DNA from: Tamlana sp. 2_MG-2023
GTDB taxonomy: Bacteria; Bacteroidota; Bacteroidia; Flavobacteriales; Flavobacteriaceae
Direction: 5' to 3'
DNA length: 64,000 bases
NCBI RefSeq assembly: GCF_030548465.1
Contig: NZ_JAUOSF010000010.1
Coordinates: forward strand, 1-64,000
This document shows, piece after piece, positions 1 to 7,126 of this stretch (the stretch's first letter is position 1; every line of letters starts with the position of its first letter). The notes under the pieces are model-generated. The model was not told the origin of the DNA. It ran no database searches and saw nothing but the letters and a program-made list of their open reading frames with translations. The position numbers and the translations under genes are program-made.

Positions 1-11
1 TCGTCTCATAA

Positions 12-425
12 TACTGTTCAAATTTAAAAATTATTATTCTACTTTTAAACAGTTCGATTTTAGGGGAAGCTTACAAAGATAAAGCTAAAGATTTTGCGGA
101 GGAGGCTAGAGATACAGCTTCCGAATTTGCTAAAAATGCTAAAGAAACCTTTGGCTCTAATGATAATCAGAAATTATTAGCTGGTATTGTCGCTTTACTG
201 TTTGGAGGTTTTGGAATTCATAAGTTTATTTTAGGATATACCAAAGAAGGTGCGACACTCTTAGGAGTATCCATCGCGGGAATTTTATTGTCCTGTTTCG
301 GTATTGGGGCCTTGTTTGTTTGGATACCGACAGTGATAGGTTTTGTTGAAGGTATTATCTATTTGACGAAATCTGATGCCGAATTTTATAATACTTACCA
401 ACTAGGCAAGAAGCCTTGGTTTTAA
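12..425 (+). CDS. TM2-domain membrane protein with unclear 5' end
   Basis: The open frame ends at a TAA at 423-425 and is closed upstream by an in-frame TAA at 9-11. The product has a charged Lys/Glu/Ala-rich amphipathic N-terminal part, then the TM2 pattern of two hydrophobic helices joined by a short turn (GGFGIHKFILGYTKEG), ending in KKPWF. TM2 proteins are small inner-membrane proteins of unknown role. No ATG, GTG or TTG lies in frame before the first membrane segment, so the normal start is missing. The gene may be truncated by a rearrangement or frameshift near the window edge, or may use a rare start. The domain call is secure; intactness is doubtful. Confidence 0.6.
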   Translation, partial: YCSNLKIIILLLNSSILGEAYKDKAKDFAEEARDTASEFAKNAKETFGSNDNQKLLAGIVALLFGGFGIHKFILGYTKEGATLLGVSIAGILLSCFGIGALFVWIPTVIGFVEGIIYLTKSDAEFYNTYQLGKKPWF

Positions 426-464
426 ATAAAATAGCTTAACTGTTTAACGTTTACTATATAAAAA

Positions 465-502
465 AATGAGGCTGCTAAACCAATGGTTTTAGCAGCCTCA
501 TT
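465..502. terminator. Bidirectional hairpin terminator
   Basis: AATGAGGCTGCTAAA pairs perfectly with TTTAGCAGCCTCATT across a short loop. It lies between the convergent TM2 and DUF805 genes, with an A-run before it and T-rich sequence after it, so it can serve both strands. Confidence 0.85.
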
Positions 503-525
503 ACTTTTTAGATATAGAATTTATA

Positions 526-921
526 TTATTCTACACCAATATTATTAATGCTATCAGTGTTAGATTTTGGATTTGGACCCCATTTGTTAGAGCCGGCCTC
601 ACTGTCTTGACAGTATAAAACTAGTAGCCAAATACCACCAATTAAAGGTATTAAGGAAATCAATAGCCACCAGCCACTTTTTCCAATGTCATGCAAACGA
701 CGTACCGAAACTGCTATGCCTGGAATTAGCACGAACAATGCGTATATGCCATAAATCGGGCCATAGCCAAGTTCTCCCATGGCAATGCCTAGAACATTAT
801 CTAAAATCATTGCAACGATGGCAAAGATCATGTTAAACAATAAAAACATCCAGAATTCTTTTCGTCTTGCACGTCCGTTAAAATCTGTGTATTGTTTTAA
901 TACTTTTAAATACCAATTCAT
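526..921 (-). CDS. DUF805 family membrane protein
   Basis: The 131-aa product starts MNWYLKVLKQYTDFNGRARR, the typical opening of DUF805 proteins, followed by EFWMF and three to four hydrophobic segments with the conserved RRLHDIGKSGWW motif at about residues 74-86. The family is a small polytopic inner-membrane group of unknown function. It has no operon partner. A perfect -7 box (TATATTTG on the minus strand) lies at 953-960, about 32 bp before the ATG, and a strong terminator follows. The family assignment is confident. Confidence 0.9.
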   Translation of the reverse strand: MNWYLKVLKQYTDFNGRARRKEFWMFLLFNMIFAIVAMILDNVLGIAMGELGYGPIYGIYALFVLIPGIAVSVRRLHDIGKSGWWLLISLIPLIGGIWLLVLYCQDSEAGSNKWGPNPKSNTDSINNIGVE

Positions 922-952
922 AATTTGGGTTGGGTTTTTTGGTTAATACTCT

Positions 953-960
953 CAAATATA
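953..960 (-). promoter_or_regulatory. Bacteroidota -7 box for the DUF805 gene
   Basis: CAAATATA on the plus strand reads TATATTTG on the minus strand, a perfect TAnnTTTG. No clear TTTG is seen at the -33 position. Confidence 0.55.
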
Positions 961-1030
961 GGTTTTTTATTGATAATGGTGAAATTGTAAATTGATTTGC
1001 TGCGTTGTATTGTTGGAACGCGGGAAGCAG

Positions 1031-1134
1031 GGTGTTTGTATAAGGGCTGTTACGAGTTTCAGCAACTAATTTAGTAAACAAAAATTTTCCAAATAAGCAA
1101 CGACCAAAGCAATTAATTATACACCTTGTTGGGT
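1031..1134 (-). repeat. attC-like recombination site or cassette repeat
   Basis: Read on the minus strand, the element starts just after the 317-aa gene with ACCCAAC (1128-1134), which fits the integron inverse core RYYYAAC. It continues through GGTGTATAA and ends near TTATACAAACACC. The outer arms TGTATAA and TTATACA are complementary. The length of about 104 bp is within the attC range. The distal GTTRRRY core is not recognisable at this end, so the site looks degenerate. See also 2121-2140. Confidence 0.45.
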
Positions 1135-1145
1135 GTGTTTTTTTA

Positions 1146-2099
1146 TCATTTGAATAAATCTATTTTTGGAATCATAAAACTTGGTAAAATTTCACTTAAA
1201 TAGAAGTATTTATTGAACTTTTTAATATTGTCAGAAGACATTGACTTATACATATTTGGAGATGTTCCCCAATTTTCTATGTCTTTGCAAAATACTTGTG
1301 TTATTTTCTCACTTAAATTATTGTTATTAGTTTTTCTCCAGCTTTTGATAAACTTTTTTATATATCGATTAACGTAATTTTTATGATAACCTGTTATAAC
1401 TTTTAAACCATCATCTAATGGTATTATATGAATAAATACTTGTTCGTAGGTTTTATCAGGATTTGACGAGTTAAATGAAAATGTTTTTGGAGGACTAAAT
1501 ATTGCAGAAGCATAAACTTCGAATTTGGGAAACTCAAAATATTCAAAATGGAATTCTTGTTTTGGATTTTCAATTTCTGTTTTTAATAGATTTTTAAAAA
1601 TATTTAAATCATTAATTCCTAATTTTGTTCCAGTAACAAAAGCCACTTGATTAGCTTTATCTCTAACATTAACTTCTTTTAAAGTTAATATTCTTGTAAA
1701 GGTATCTAAAACTATTTCCTTTTTTCTAATTTCTGCTAAAGTAACTCTATAACTCAATAATAATTGAGCTTTGTAATTATTAAAATCTAAAGGAGGTGTT
1801 TCAATAGGTTTGAAAATTTCACTGTCGTGATTGCTACAAAGCAAGGGAAGCGAAAAAGCTTTTTTAAGACCAATTTCTTTAAATTCGGTTATTTCTCCAT
1901 TTGCAGTCCATTTGTAAGGATCTTTTACTTTTCGTTCAACTAAATGTCCGTTAAATGCAATATTTTTAAGTATTCCATTTCTTTGAAGTAAATGTGAATT
2001 AATTGCTTTTTCATTGCAATTATCTATTATGCAATTTCTTTTTCTTTTAGATTCCTCTTCACTTATTTTAGAAATAAACTTATGATTCAAGTTCATCAA
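1146..2099 (-). CDS. Hypothetical protein with Cys/His metal-site pattern, in a cassette-like unit
   Basis: I do not recognise the family. The 317-aa product has an N-terminal CIIDNC motif, then NSHLLQRNGIL and, near residue 88, LCSNHDSEIFKPIE. This CxxxxC ... SH ... CxxHD arrangement suggests a zinc-binding treble-clef or HNH-like fold, but no catalytic assignment is possible. There are no signal peptide or membrane segments. The gene is very AT-rich and AAA/AAT-codon heavy, unlike its neighbours, and is bordered on both sides by GTTGGGT-type core sites, which suggests horizontal acquisition as a single-gene cassette. The start ATGATG is at the edge of the left core repeat. Confidence 0.7.
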   Translation of the reverse strand: MMNLNHKFISKISEEESKRKRNCIIDNCNEKAINSHLLQRNGILKNIAFNGHLVERKVKDPYKWTANGEITEFKEIGLKKAFSLPLLCSNHDSEIFKPIETPPLDFNNYKAQLLLSYRVTLAEIRKKEIVLDTFTRILTLKEVNVRDKANQVAFVTGTKLGINDLNIFKNLLKTEIENPKQEFHFEYFEFPKFEVYASAIFSPPKTFSFNSSNPDKTYEQVFIHIIPLDDGLKVITGYHKNYVNRYIKKFIKSWRKTNNNNLSEKITQVFCKDIENWGTSPNMYKSMSSDNIKKFNKYFYLSEILPSFMIPKIDLFK

Positions 2100-2120
2100 T
2101 ATAGTTTTTAGTCATAATTA

Positions 2121-2140
2121 CACCCAACAATTGTATACAG
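2121..2140 (-). repeat. Cassette boundary core site
   Basis: Minus strand CTGTATACAATTGTTGGGTG contains GTTGGGT, which fits the integron crossover core GTTRRRY. It lies about 20 bp upstream of the 317-aa gene. With its inverted partner at 1117-1136 it brackets exactly that one gene. Confidence 0.45.
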
Positions 2141-3976
2141 CTACTCTCCTTCCTTGTTAAGATCCTTCAACTTATTCTCCAACTCGGCTTGAAATTCTTC
2201 CATAACTGGGCGAACGGTGCTTTCAGGTAGGTCTGCAATTTTAATGTACATAAGTCCATCAACCGAATTATTAAACAAAGGATCTACATTAAAGGCTACC
2301 AAACGTGCATTTTGTTTGATGTACTTTTTAAGTAAAACAGGAAGACGTAAAGCACCCGGTTCTATTTCATCAATAAAGCGATCAAATTTGTTTAAATCGG
2401 CTTCGGTTTCATCGAATACAAAATCCTTATCGGCGTCTTTAAGTTTTACTTTAAATTCTTTTTTAGGGCGCACGTATTGGGCAATATAAGGATCGTAGTA
2501 GTGCGATTTCATAAACTCAATCATCAACGATTTTGAGAAATTTGAAAACTGATTACTTATACTTACACCACCAATAAGGTAGTTGTGTTCAGGAAAACGG
2601 AGAGTTGTGTGTACAATACCTTTCCAAAGTAAAAATAAAGGCATTGGTTTTTGTTGGTACTCTTTAATGATAAAAGCGCGACCCATTTCAATAGATTCGC
2701 TCATCATTTTGTATAATTCGGGTTCAAACCTAAAGAGGTCTTGCAGGTAAAACCCATCAATACCATAAGCTTTAAATATCTGTGAACCTAAGCCCATACG
2801 GTAAGCGCCTACTAAAACATCCTTCTCATTGTCCCAAAGGAACATGTGGTGGTAATAATTATCAAACGGGTCTAAATCTATGTCTTCATTAGTGCCTTCA
2901 CCAATTTCACGAAAGGTAATTTCACGAAGTCTACCTATCTCACGAAGAATGTTTGGTATTTTTTTCGGTTCGGCTAAAAACACCTCATAATTCTTGCTTT
3001 CAAGTAGCCTGGAGCCGTCTTCTCTAACTGTTTTAACTTCCTCCATCATGAGAAGTTGATCCACAGGAGTGACTATCTTCTTTGGTGGTTTTGGAGACTT
3101 TAAATTAGACGTAATATTGCTTGTTAGCCTTGATACTTCTTCAAAAGAGTTTGAAAGCATATACGTTTTTCGTCTTAAAAAGTCGCTAAATTCTTGTAAA
3201 GTGGTGTGTTCTTTTTGGTCTTCAACAGAAATGGGTTTCCCTATTCTAACCTTAATAACACGCTTTTTTTGTGTTAGTAATTCCGAAGGTAATTTGGCTG
3301 TTCTAAAGGTGTCGCTTATTTTAGAAAGTTTGTAAAATAAAGGACTGTTCTTGGCGTGAAAATAAATAGGAACCACTGGAACCCCAGCTTTTTGCACTAA
3401 CTTCATAGCGGTTTCTTCCCAAGGGCGATCAACAACCAATTTCCCATCACGATACGTAGACACTTCCCCAGCAGGGAAAATACCTAATGGATGCCCCGAA
3501 CGTAAATGCATAATCGCATTTTTAAAACCTGCAAGGCTAGATTTAGCATCTTTACGGTCTTCAAAAGGGTTTACAGGCATAATATAAGGCTTCATAGGCT
3601 CTATACGATGCAGTAAAAAATTGGCGATAATTTTAAAATCATTACGTTGCTCTAACATGAGTTTAAGCAGTAAAATGCCATCTATGCCTCCAAGCGGATG
3701 GTTAGAAATCGTAATGTATGCGCCATCCTTAGGCAGTCTTTTAAAATCCGCTTCTGGAATTTCAAATTTTATTTGAAAATCATCTAAAATAGCATCTAAA
3801 AAAGGAAGCTGACTTAGGTGTTTATTACGTTTGTATATTTTATTGAGTGTGGATATTTTTAAGACTTTCATTAAAATCCAACCTGTAAACGTGCCAAAAA
3901 ATCCATATTTATCAAGTTGTATGGCTTTTGCAACTTCTTTAGCGGATACTAGTCCTAAATCTTGCGCTTTACTCAT
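2141..3976 (-). CDS. Fused PlsC-type acyltransferase and GNAT N-acyltransferase (OlsF-like)
   Basis: This is a two-domain, 611-aa protein. Residues of about 75-260 form a 1-acylglycerol-phosphate acyltransferase-type domain with the NHPLGGID catalytic motif (HX4D) and the FPAGEVST motif. Residues of about 320-560 form an N-acyltransferase of the acyl-ACP-dependent GNAT type (GRLREITFREIGEGT; GVSISNQF). This order matches the bifunctional OlsF ornithine-lipid synthases known from Serratia and Flavobacterium, so production of an N-acyl amino acid lipid is likely; the amino acid is not predictable. It is the last gene of a GNAT-lysC operon, 22 bp after lysC. Confidence 0.78.
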   Translation of the reverse strand: MSKAQDLGLVSAKEVAKAIQLDKYGFFGTFTGWILMKVLKISTLNKIYKRNKHLSQLPFLDAILDDFQIKFEIPEADFKRLPKDGAYITISNHPLGGIDGILLLKLMLEQRNDFKIIANFLLHRIEPMKPYIMPVNPFEDRKDAKSSLAGFKNAIMHLRSGHPLGIFPAGEVSTYRDGKLVVDRPWEETAMKLVQKAGVPVVPIYFHAKNSPLFYKLSKISDTFRTAKLPSELLTQKKRVIKVRIGKPISVEDQKEHTTLQEFSDFLRRKTYMLSNSFEEVSRLTSNITSNLKSPKPPKKIVTPVDQLLMMEEVKTVREDGSRLLESKNYEVFLAEPKKIPNILREIGRLREITFREIGEGTNEDIDLDPFDNYYHHMFLWDNEKDVLVGAYRMGLGSQIFKAYGIDGFYLQDLFRFEPELYKMMSESIEMGRAFIIKEYQQKPMPLFLLWKGIVHTTLRFPEHNYLIGGVSISNQFSNFSKSLMIEFMKSHYYDPYIAQYVRPKKEFKVKLKDADKDFVFDETEADLNKFDRFIDEIEPGALRLPVLLKKYIKQNARLVAFNVDPLFNNSVDGLMYIKIADLPESTVRPVMEEFQAELENKLKDLNKEGE

Positions 3977-3998
3977 GGCTATAAAAGTACTAAATTGT

Positions 3999-5249
3999 TT
4001 ATTTAGTAACTACTTGCGTTGTTTCTTGGGTTAATTGCTTTAATAATACCGTTTTATGGGCTTCTATTTGATGGATAGATTCTGAGTTGTAATGCCTAAT
4101 GGTGTATAGGGATACATTTTCGTGGCAAGTTACCTTAAATTTTGCTTTTAAGTGGTGTAAAAGTTTGTCAAGATTATCATAAATGTTGTCAATACATACT
4201 GAAAAGCTAATAGCCGAGTTCTGAATGACATTAACTTTCATTTTACAGGTAGCTAATAAACTGAAAATTTCACTAATATTCTCTTCAACAATATATGAAA
4301 AGTCTAAAGACGATAAAGCGATAAGAGCTTGGTCTTTTTTAACAATAAAGCAGGGAATTTTAGGTTCTAAATCTTCATTTTTTCCTATTTGTGTTCCTGG
4401 CGCTTCTGGGTTTAAAAATGATTTTACAAACAAAGGGATTTCCTTGCGTTGTAAAGGTTGTAATGTTTTTGGATGAATAACTGATGCGCCGTAGAAGGCC
4501 AATTCTATAGCTTCTCGGTACGATATTTTGTTTAGTAACGTGGCATTTTCAAAATACCTAGGATCTGCATTTAGAACACCTGGAACATCTTTCCAAATGG
4601 TGACACTTTCAGCATTCAAACAATAGGCATAAATAGCGGCGGTATAATCACTACCTTCTCTGCCTAAAGTGGTTGTAAAATTATGTGAATCGCTACCTAA
4701 AAAACCTTGTGTAATATTTAAAGTTGCCCGGTTATAATTTTGTTTTATTTGTTGTTGCGTGGCGTCCCAATCTACATTAGAACGACGAAAATAACTATCG
4801 GTTTTAATGTGTTCACGAACATCAATCCAATTATTTTTTAGGTCGATACTGTTTAAGTATTCACTAACAATCGTGGTAGAGATTAATTCACCGTAGCCAA
4901 TAACTTGATCGTAAACAAAACTGTAGTCTGGCGATTTATTTATTTTGAAAAACGCATGAAGCTCATTAAAAAAGGCGTTTATTTTACCGTATATAGGATG
5001 GTTTTCAATATCAAATAATTCAAGTAAAATTTCATTGTGGTATTTTCTAACTTCTTGAATGGCACTTTGTAACTCACTTTTGTTATTAAAATAATTTTGA
5101 ATAACAAGTTCCAAGGCATTGGTGGTTTTACCCATAGCGGAAATTACAATTAACGTATTGCTGTAGCCCGTTTTCTGTAAAACAGAAGCCAAGTTTTTTA
5201 CACCATTGGCATCTTTAACCGAAGCGCCTCCAAATTTATATATACGCAT
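3999..5249 (-). CDS. lysC: Aspartate kinase, monofunctional
   Basis: The 416-aa enzyme phosphorylates aspartate, the first step to lysine, threonine and methionine. The N-terminus RIYKFGGASVKDANGVKNL is the aspartokinase signature (KFGGxSV). The central part holds GREGSDYTAA and the WKDVPGVLNADPR region, and the C-terminus carries an ACT-like regulatory part of about 120 residues, which suggests feedback control. No homoserine dehydrogenase domain is fused. It starts 1 bp after the GNAT gene ends, so the two are cotranscribed. Confidence 0.9.
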   Translation of the reverse strand: MRIYKFGGASVKDANGVKNLASVLQKTGYSNTLIVISAMGKTTNALELVIQNYFNNKSELQSAIQEVRKYHNEILLELFDIENHPIYGKINAFFNELHAFFKINKSPDYSFVYDQVIGYGELISTTIVSEYLNSIDLKNNWIDVREHIKTDSYFRRSNVDWDATQQQIKQNYNRATLNITQGFLGSDSHNFTTTLGREGSDYTAAIYAYCLNAESVTIWKDVPGVLNADPRYFENATLLNKISYREAIELAFYGASVIHPKTLQPLQRKEIPLFVKSFLNPEAPGTQIGKNEDLEPKIPCFIVKKDQALIALSSLDFSYIVEENISEIFSLLATCKMKVNVIQNSAISFSVCIDNIYDNLDKLLHHLKAKFKVTCHENVSLYTIRHYNSESIHQIEAHKTVLLKQLTQETTQVVTK

Positions 5250-5250
5250 G

Positions 5251-5730
5251 TTACAAGTTTGCTATGTAGTTTTTTATACCAGATTCATCTAAATGTACCA
5301 CGTCCCAATCTCTTAAAACTTTTGCCCCCTTTTTTTCATAAAAGGCAATCGCAGGTTCATTCCAGTCTATCACTTCCCAATTAATACGTTTTACGCCTAG
5401 TTGATGCCCGTGTTTAATCACTTGGTCTAAAAGTGCAGTTCCTAACCCGGATCCACGCATAGCCTTGCTCACTATTAAATCTTCTAAATGGATAATCTTG
5501 CCTTTCCAAGTCGAGTAGCGGTTGTAAATTAGGGCAATGCCTTCTATTTTTTCTTCAACTTCTGCAACGAAACAATGGAAAGCTGGGTTTTCTCCAAATC
5601 CATCTTTTTCCAGGTCGCTAATTGAAACTTCTACTGCATCAGGTTCCTCCTCAAAAATGGCTAATTCGTTAATTAAATTTAGTACATGAGGCATGTCCGC
5701 TTTTTTAGCGTTTCTAATTGTATAGTTCAT
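5251..5730 (-). CDS. GNAT N-acetyltransferase, SSAT-like
   Basis: The 159-aa single-domain acetyltransferase resembles spermidine/spermine or thialysine N-acetyltransferases (NELAIFEEEPDAVEVS; IHLEDLIV; RGSGLGTALL acetyl-CoA loop; NWEVIDWNEPAIAFYEKKGAK). It is probably cytosolic and acts on a small diamine or lysine-like substrate. It is the first gene of the operon with lysC and the lipid acyltransferase, under a -7 box only 20 bp upstream of its ATG. Confidence 0.85.
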   Translation of the reverse strand: MNYTIRNAKKADMPHVLNLINELAIFEEEPDAVEVSISDLEKDGFGENPAFHCFVAEVEEKIEGIALIYNRYSTWKGKIIHLEDLIVSKAMRGSGLGTALLDQVIKHGHQLGVKRINWEVIDWNEPAIAFYEKKGAKVLRDWDVVHLDESGIKNYIANL

Positions 5731-5749
5731 AGTGGCTGTAATAGAGGGT

Positions 5750-5757
5750 CAAATATA
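5750..5757 (-). promoter_or_regulatory. -7 box of the GNAT-lysC-acyltransferase operon
   Basis: CAAATATA on the plus strand gives TATATTTG on the minus strand, a perfect TAnnTTTG. No good -33 TTTG is seen. Confidence 0.5.
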
Positions 5758-5799
5758 GCTTAAAGTTCATTATTTTCGGTGTATAACCTTTTCGAAATC

Positions 5800-5830
5800 G
5801 TTGTAGTTATGGAAAAAATACGGATATTTG
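5800..5830 (+). promoter_or_regulatory. Putative fbp promoter
   Basis: TTG at 5801-5803 and GATATTTG at 5823-5830 (one mismatch to TAnnTTTG) are 19 bp apart, the usual Bacteroidota spacing, 22 bp before the fbp ATG. Confidence 0.5.
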
Positions 5831-5851
5831 TCCTAACCAAAACACTTACAT

Positions 5852-6865
5852 ATGTCTCGACAAAAGCAAACCCTAGGAGAGTTTATTATTGAAAATCAAT
5901 CTGCATTTCAATACTCTTCGGGAGAATTATCTAGTCTCCTTAACTCCATTAGATTAGCCGCAAAAGTAGTAAATCACGAAGTAAATAAGGCTGGTTTGGT
6001 CGATATAATAGGTGCTGCTGGTGATACAAATATTCAAGGTGAAGATCAACAGAAGTTAGATGTTTATGCTAACGAAAAGTTTATCCAAACGATGACTAAG
6101 CGAAATATTGTTTGTGGAATTGCAAGTGAAGAGGAAGATGATTTTATTGCGATAAATAGTCAAGATGAAAATAATGGAAACAAGTATGTGGTTTTAATTG
6201 ATCCTTTAGATGGTTCTTCAAATATTGATGTAAACGTATCAGTAGGAACGATTTTTTCTATTTACAGAAGGGTAACTCCGGTAGGTACACCGGTTAAGAT
6301 TGAGGATTTCCTTCAGAAAGGAAGTGAGCAAGTGGCTGCGGGTTATGTTGTTTACGGAACATCAACTATGATTGTTTATACTACAGGAGCAGGAGTGAAC
6401 GGTTTTACATTAAACCCGGCTATTGGCTCGTTTTACTTATCGCATCCAGATATGGTTTTCCCAGAAGACGGACATATTTATTCTGTGAATGAAGGAAATT
6501 ATATTCACTTTCCTCAGGGTATAAAAAACTATATTAAGTATTGCCAACAGGAAGAAGGTGATAGGCCTTACACATCAAGATACATTGGTTCTTTGGTTTC
6601 TGATTTTCATAGAAATATGATTAAAGGAGGTATTTATTTATACCCTCAAAGTTCTAAAAACCCTAAAGGAAAATTACGTTTGTTATATGAATGTAACCCG
6701 ATTGCTTTCTTAGCAGAACAGGCTAACGGGAAATCTAGTGATGGTTTTACGCGTACTTTAGATGTACAACCTACCGAATTACATGAACGTGTGCCTTTTA
6801 TTTGTGGAAGTAAAAATATGGTTGAAAAAGCCGAAGCATTTATGCGTGAAGCACATGGGGAATAA
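5852..6865 (+). CDS. fbp: Fructose-1,6-bisphosphatase class I
   Basis: The 337-aa length is the family norm. Metal and substrate motifs are present: EEDDF (acidic metal site near residue 92), the signature [23 protein letters not shown] at about 115-137 (DPLDGSSN), and the C-terminal [20 protein letters not shown]. The enzyme hydrolyses fructose-1,6-bisphosphate to fructose-6-phosphate in gluconeogenesis. It is divergently transcribed from the lysC operon. Together with PEP carboxylase and the PEPCK-like protein in this window it supports growth on gluconeogenic substrates. Confidence 0.95.
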   Translation: MSRQKQTLGEFIIENQSAFQYSSGELSSLLNSIRLAAKVVNHEVNKAGLVDIIGAAGDTNIQGEDQQKLDVYANEKFIQTMTKRNIVCGIASEEEDDFIAINSQDENNGNKYVVLIDPLDGSSNIDVNVSVGTIFSIYRRVTPVGTPVKIEDFLQKGSEQVAAGYVVYGTSTMIVYTTGAGVNGFTLNPAIGSFYLSHPDMVFPEDGHIYSVNEGNYIHFPQGIKNYIKYCQQEEGDRPYTSRYIGSLVSDFHRNMIKGGIYLYPQSSKNPKGKLRLLYECNPIAFLAEQANGKSSDGFTRTLDVQPTELHERVPFICGSKNMVEKAEAFMREAHGE

Positions 6866-6926
6866 TTTGTTTGATTACCGATAAACAGCCATAATACTAA
6901 AGAAATTTTCATTTTGTCCTTTAGAA

Positions 6927-7009
6927 CCTGCCTGTCGGCAGACAGTGGAGGTCCTGCTGAAGAGTCTTTCAGTTGTTAGAGAGATTCCTCGATTCCTCGG
7001 AATGACATG
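6927..7009. repeat. REP-like intergenic remnant
   Basis: Downstream of fbp, CTGTCGGCAGACAG (6932-6945) forms a small hairpin, followed by GATTCCTCGATTCCTCGGAATGAC. A related CTGTCTATCGGCAG motif occurs at 31704-31717. These look like dispersed palindromic repeat remnants, and no gene is supported here. Confidence 0.4.
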
Positions 7010-7070
7010 AATCACATCAGTTATGTTTACGAATATGTTGTAAGCAGTAATATGATTAAAAATAAAAACA

Positions 7071-7104
7071 AAAAGGCGATGAAATTAATCATCGCCTTTT
7101 TTTA
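7071..7104. terminator. Bidirectional terminator between fbp and the alginate lyase
   Basis: AAAAGGCGATGA and TCATCGCCTTTT form a perfect 12-bp stem with a 6-nt AT loop, followed by T-runs on both strands. Confidence 0.9.
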
Positions 7105-7126
7105 TTTAGAATTTATAGTATGTGGT

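Noticed and set aside
878-1081. 67-aa minus-strand ORF
   Set aside because: It lies in the attC-like repeat and overlaps the DUF805 start and promoter; its sequence shows no domain or start context.
1146-2099. Restriction or anti-phage nuclease function
   Set aside because: The Cys/His pattern hints at an HNH-like fold, but no full catalytic motif is visible, so no defence role is claimed.
2141-3976. Plain hemolysin-type or lysophosphatidic acid acyltransferase
   Set aside because: The second N-acyltransferase half is clear, so the single-domain name would be incomplete.
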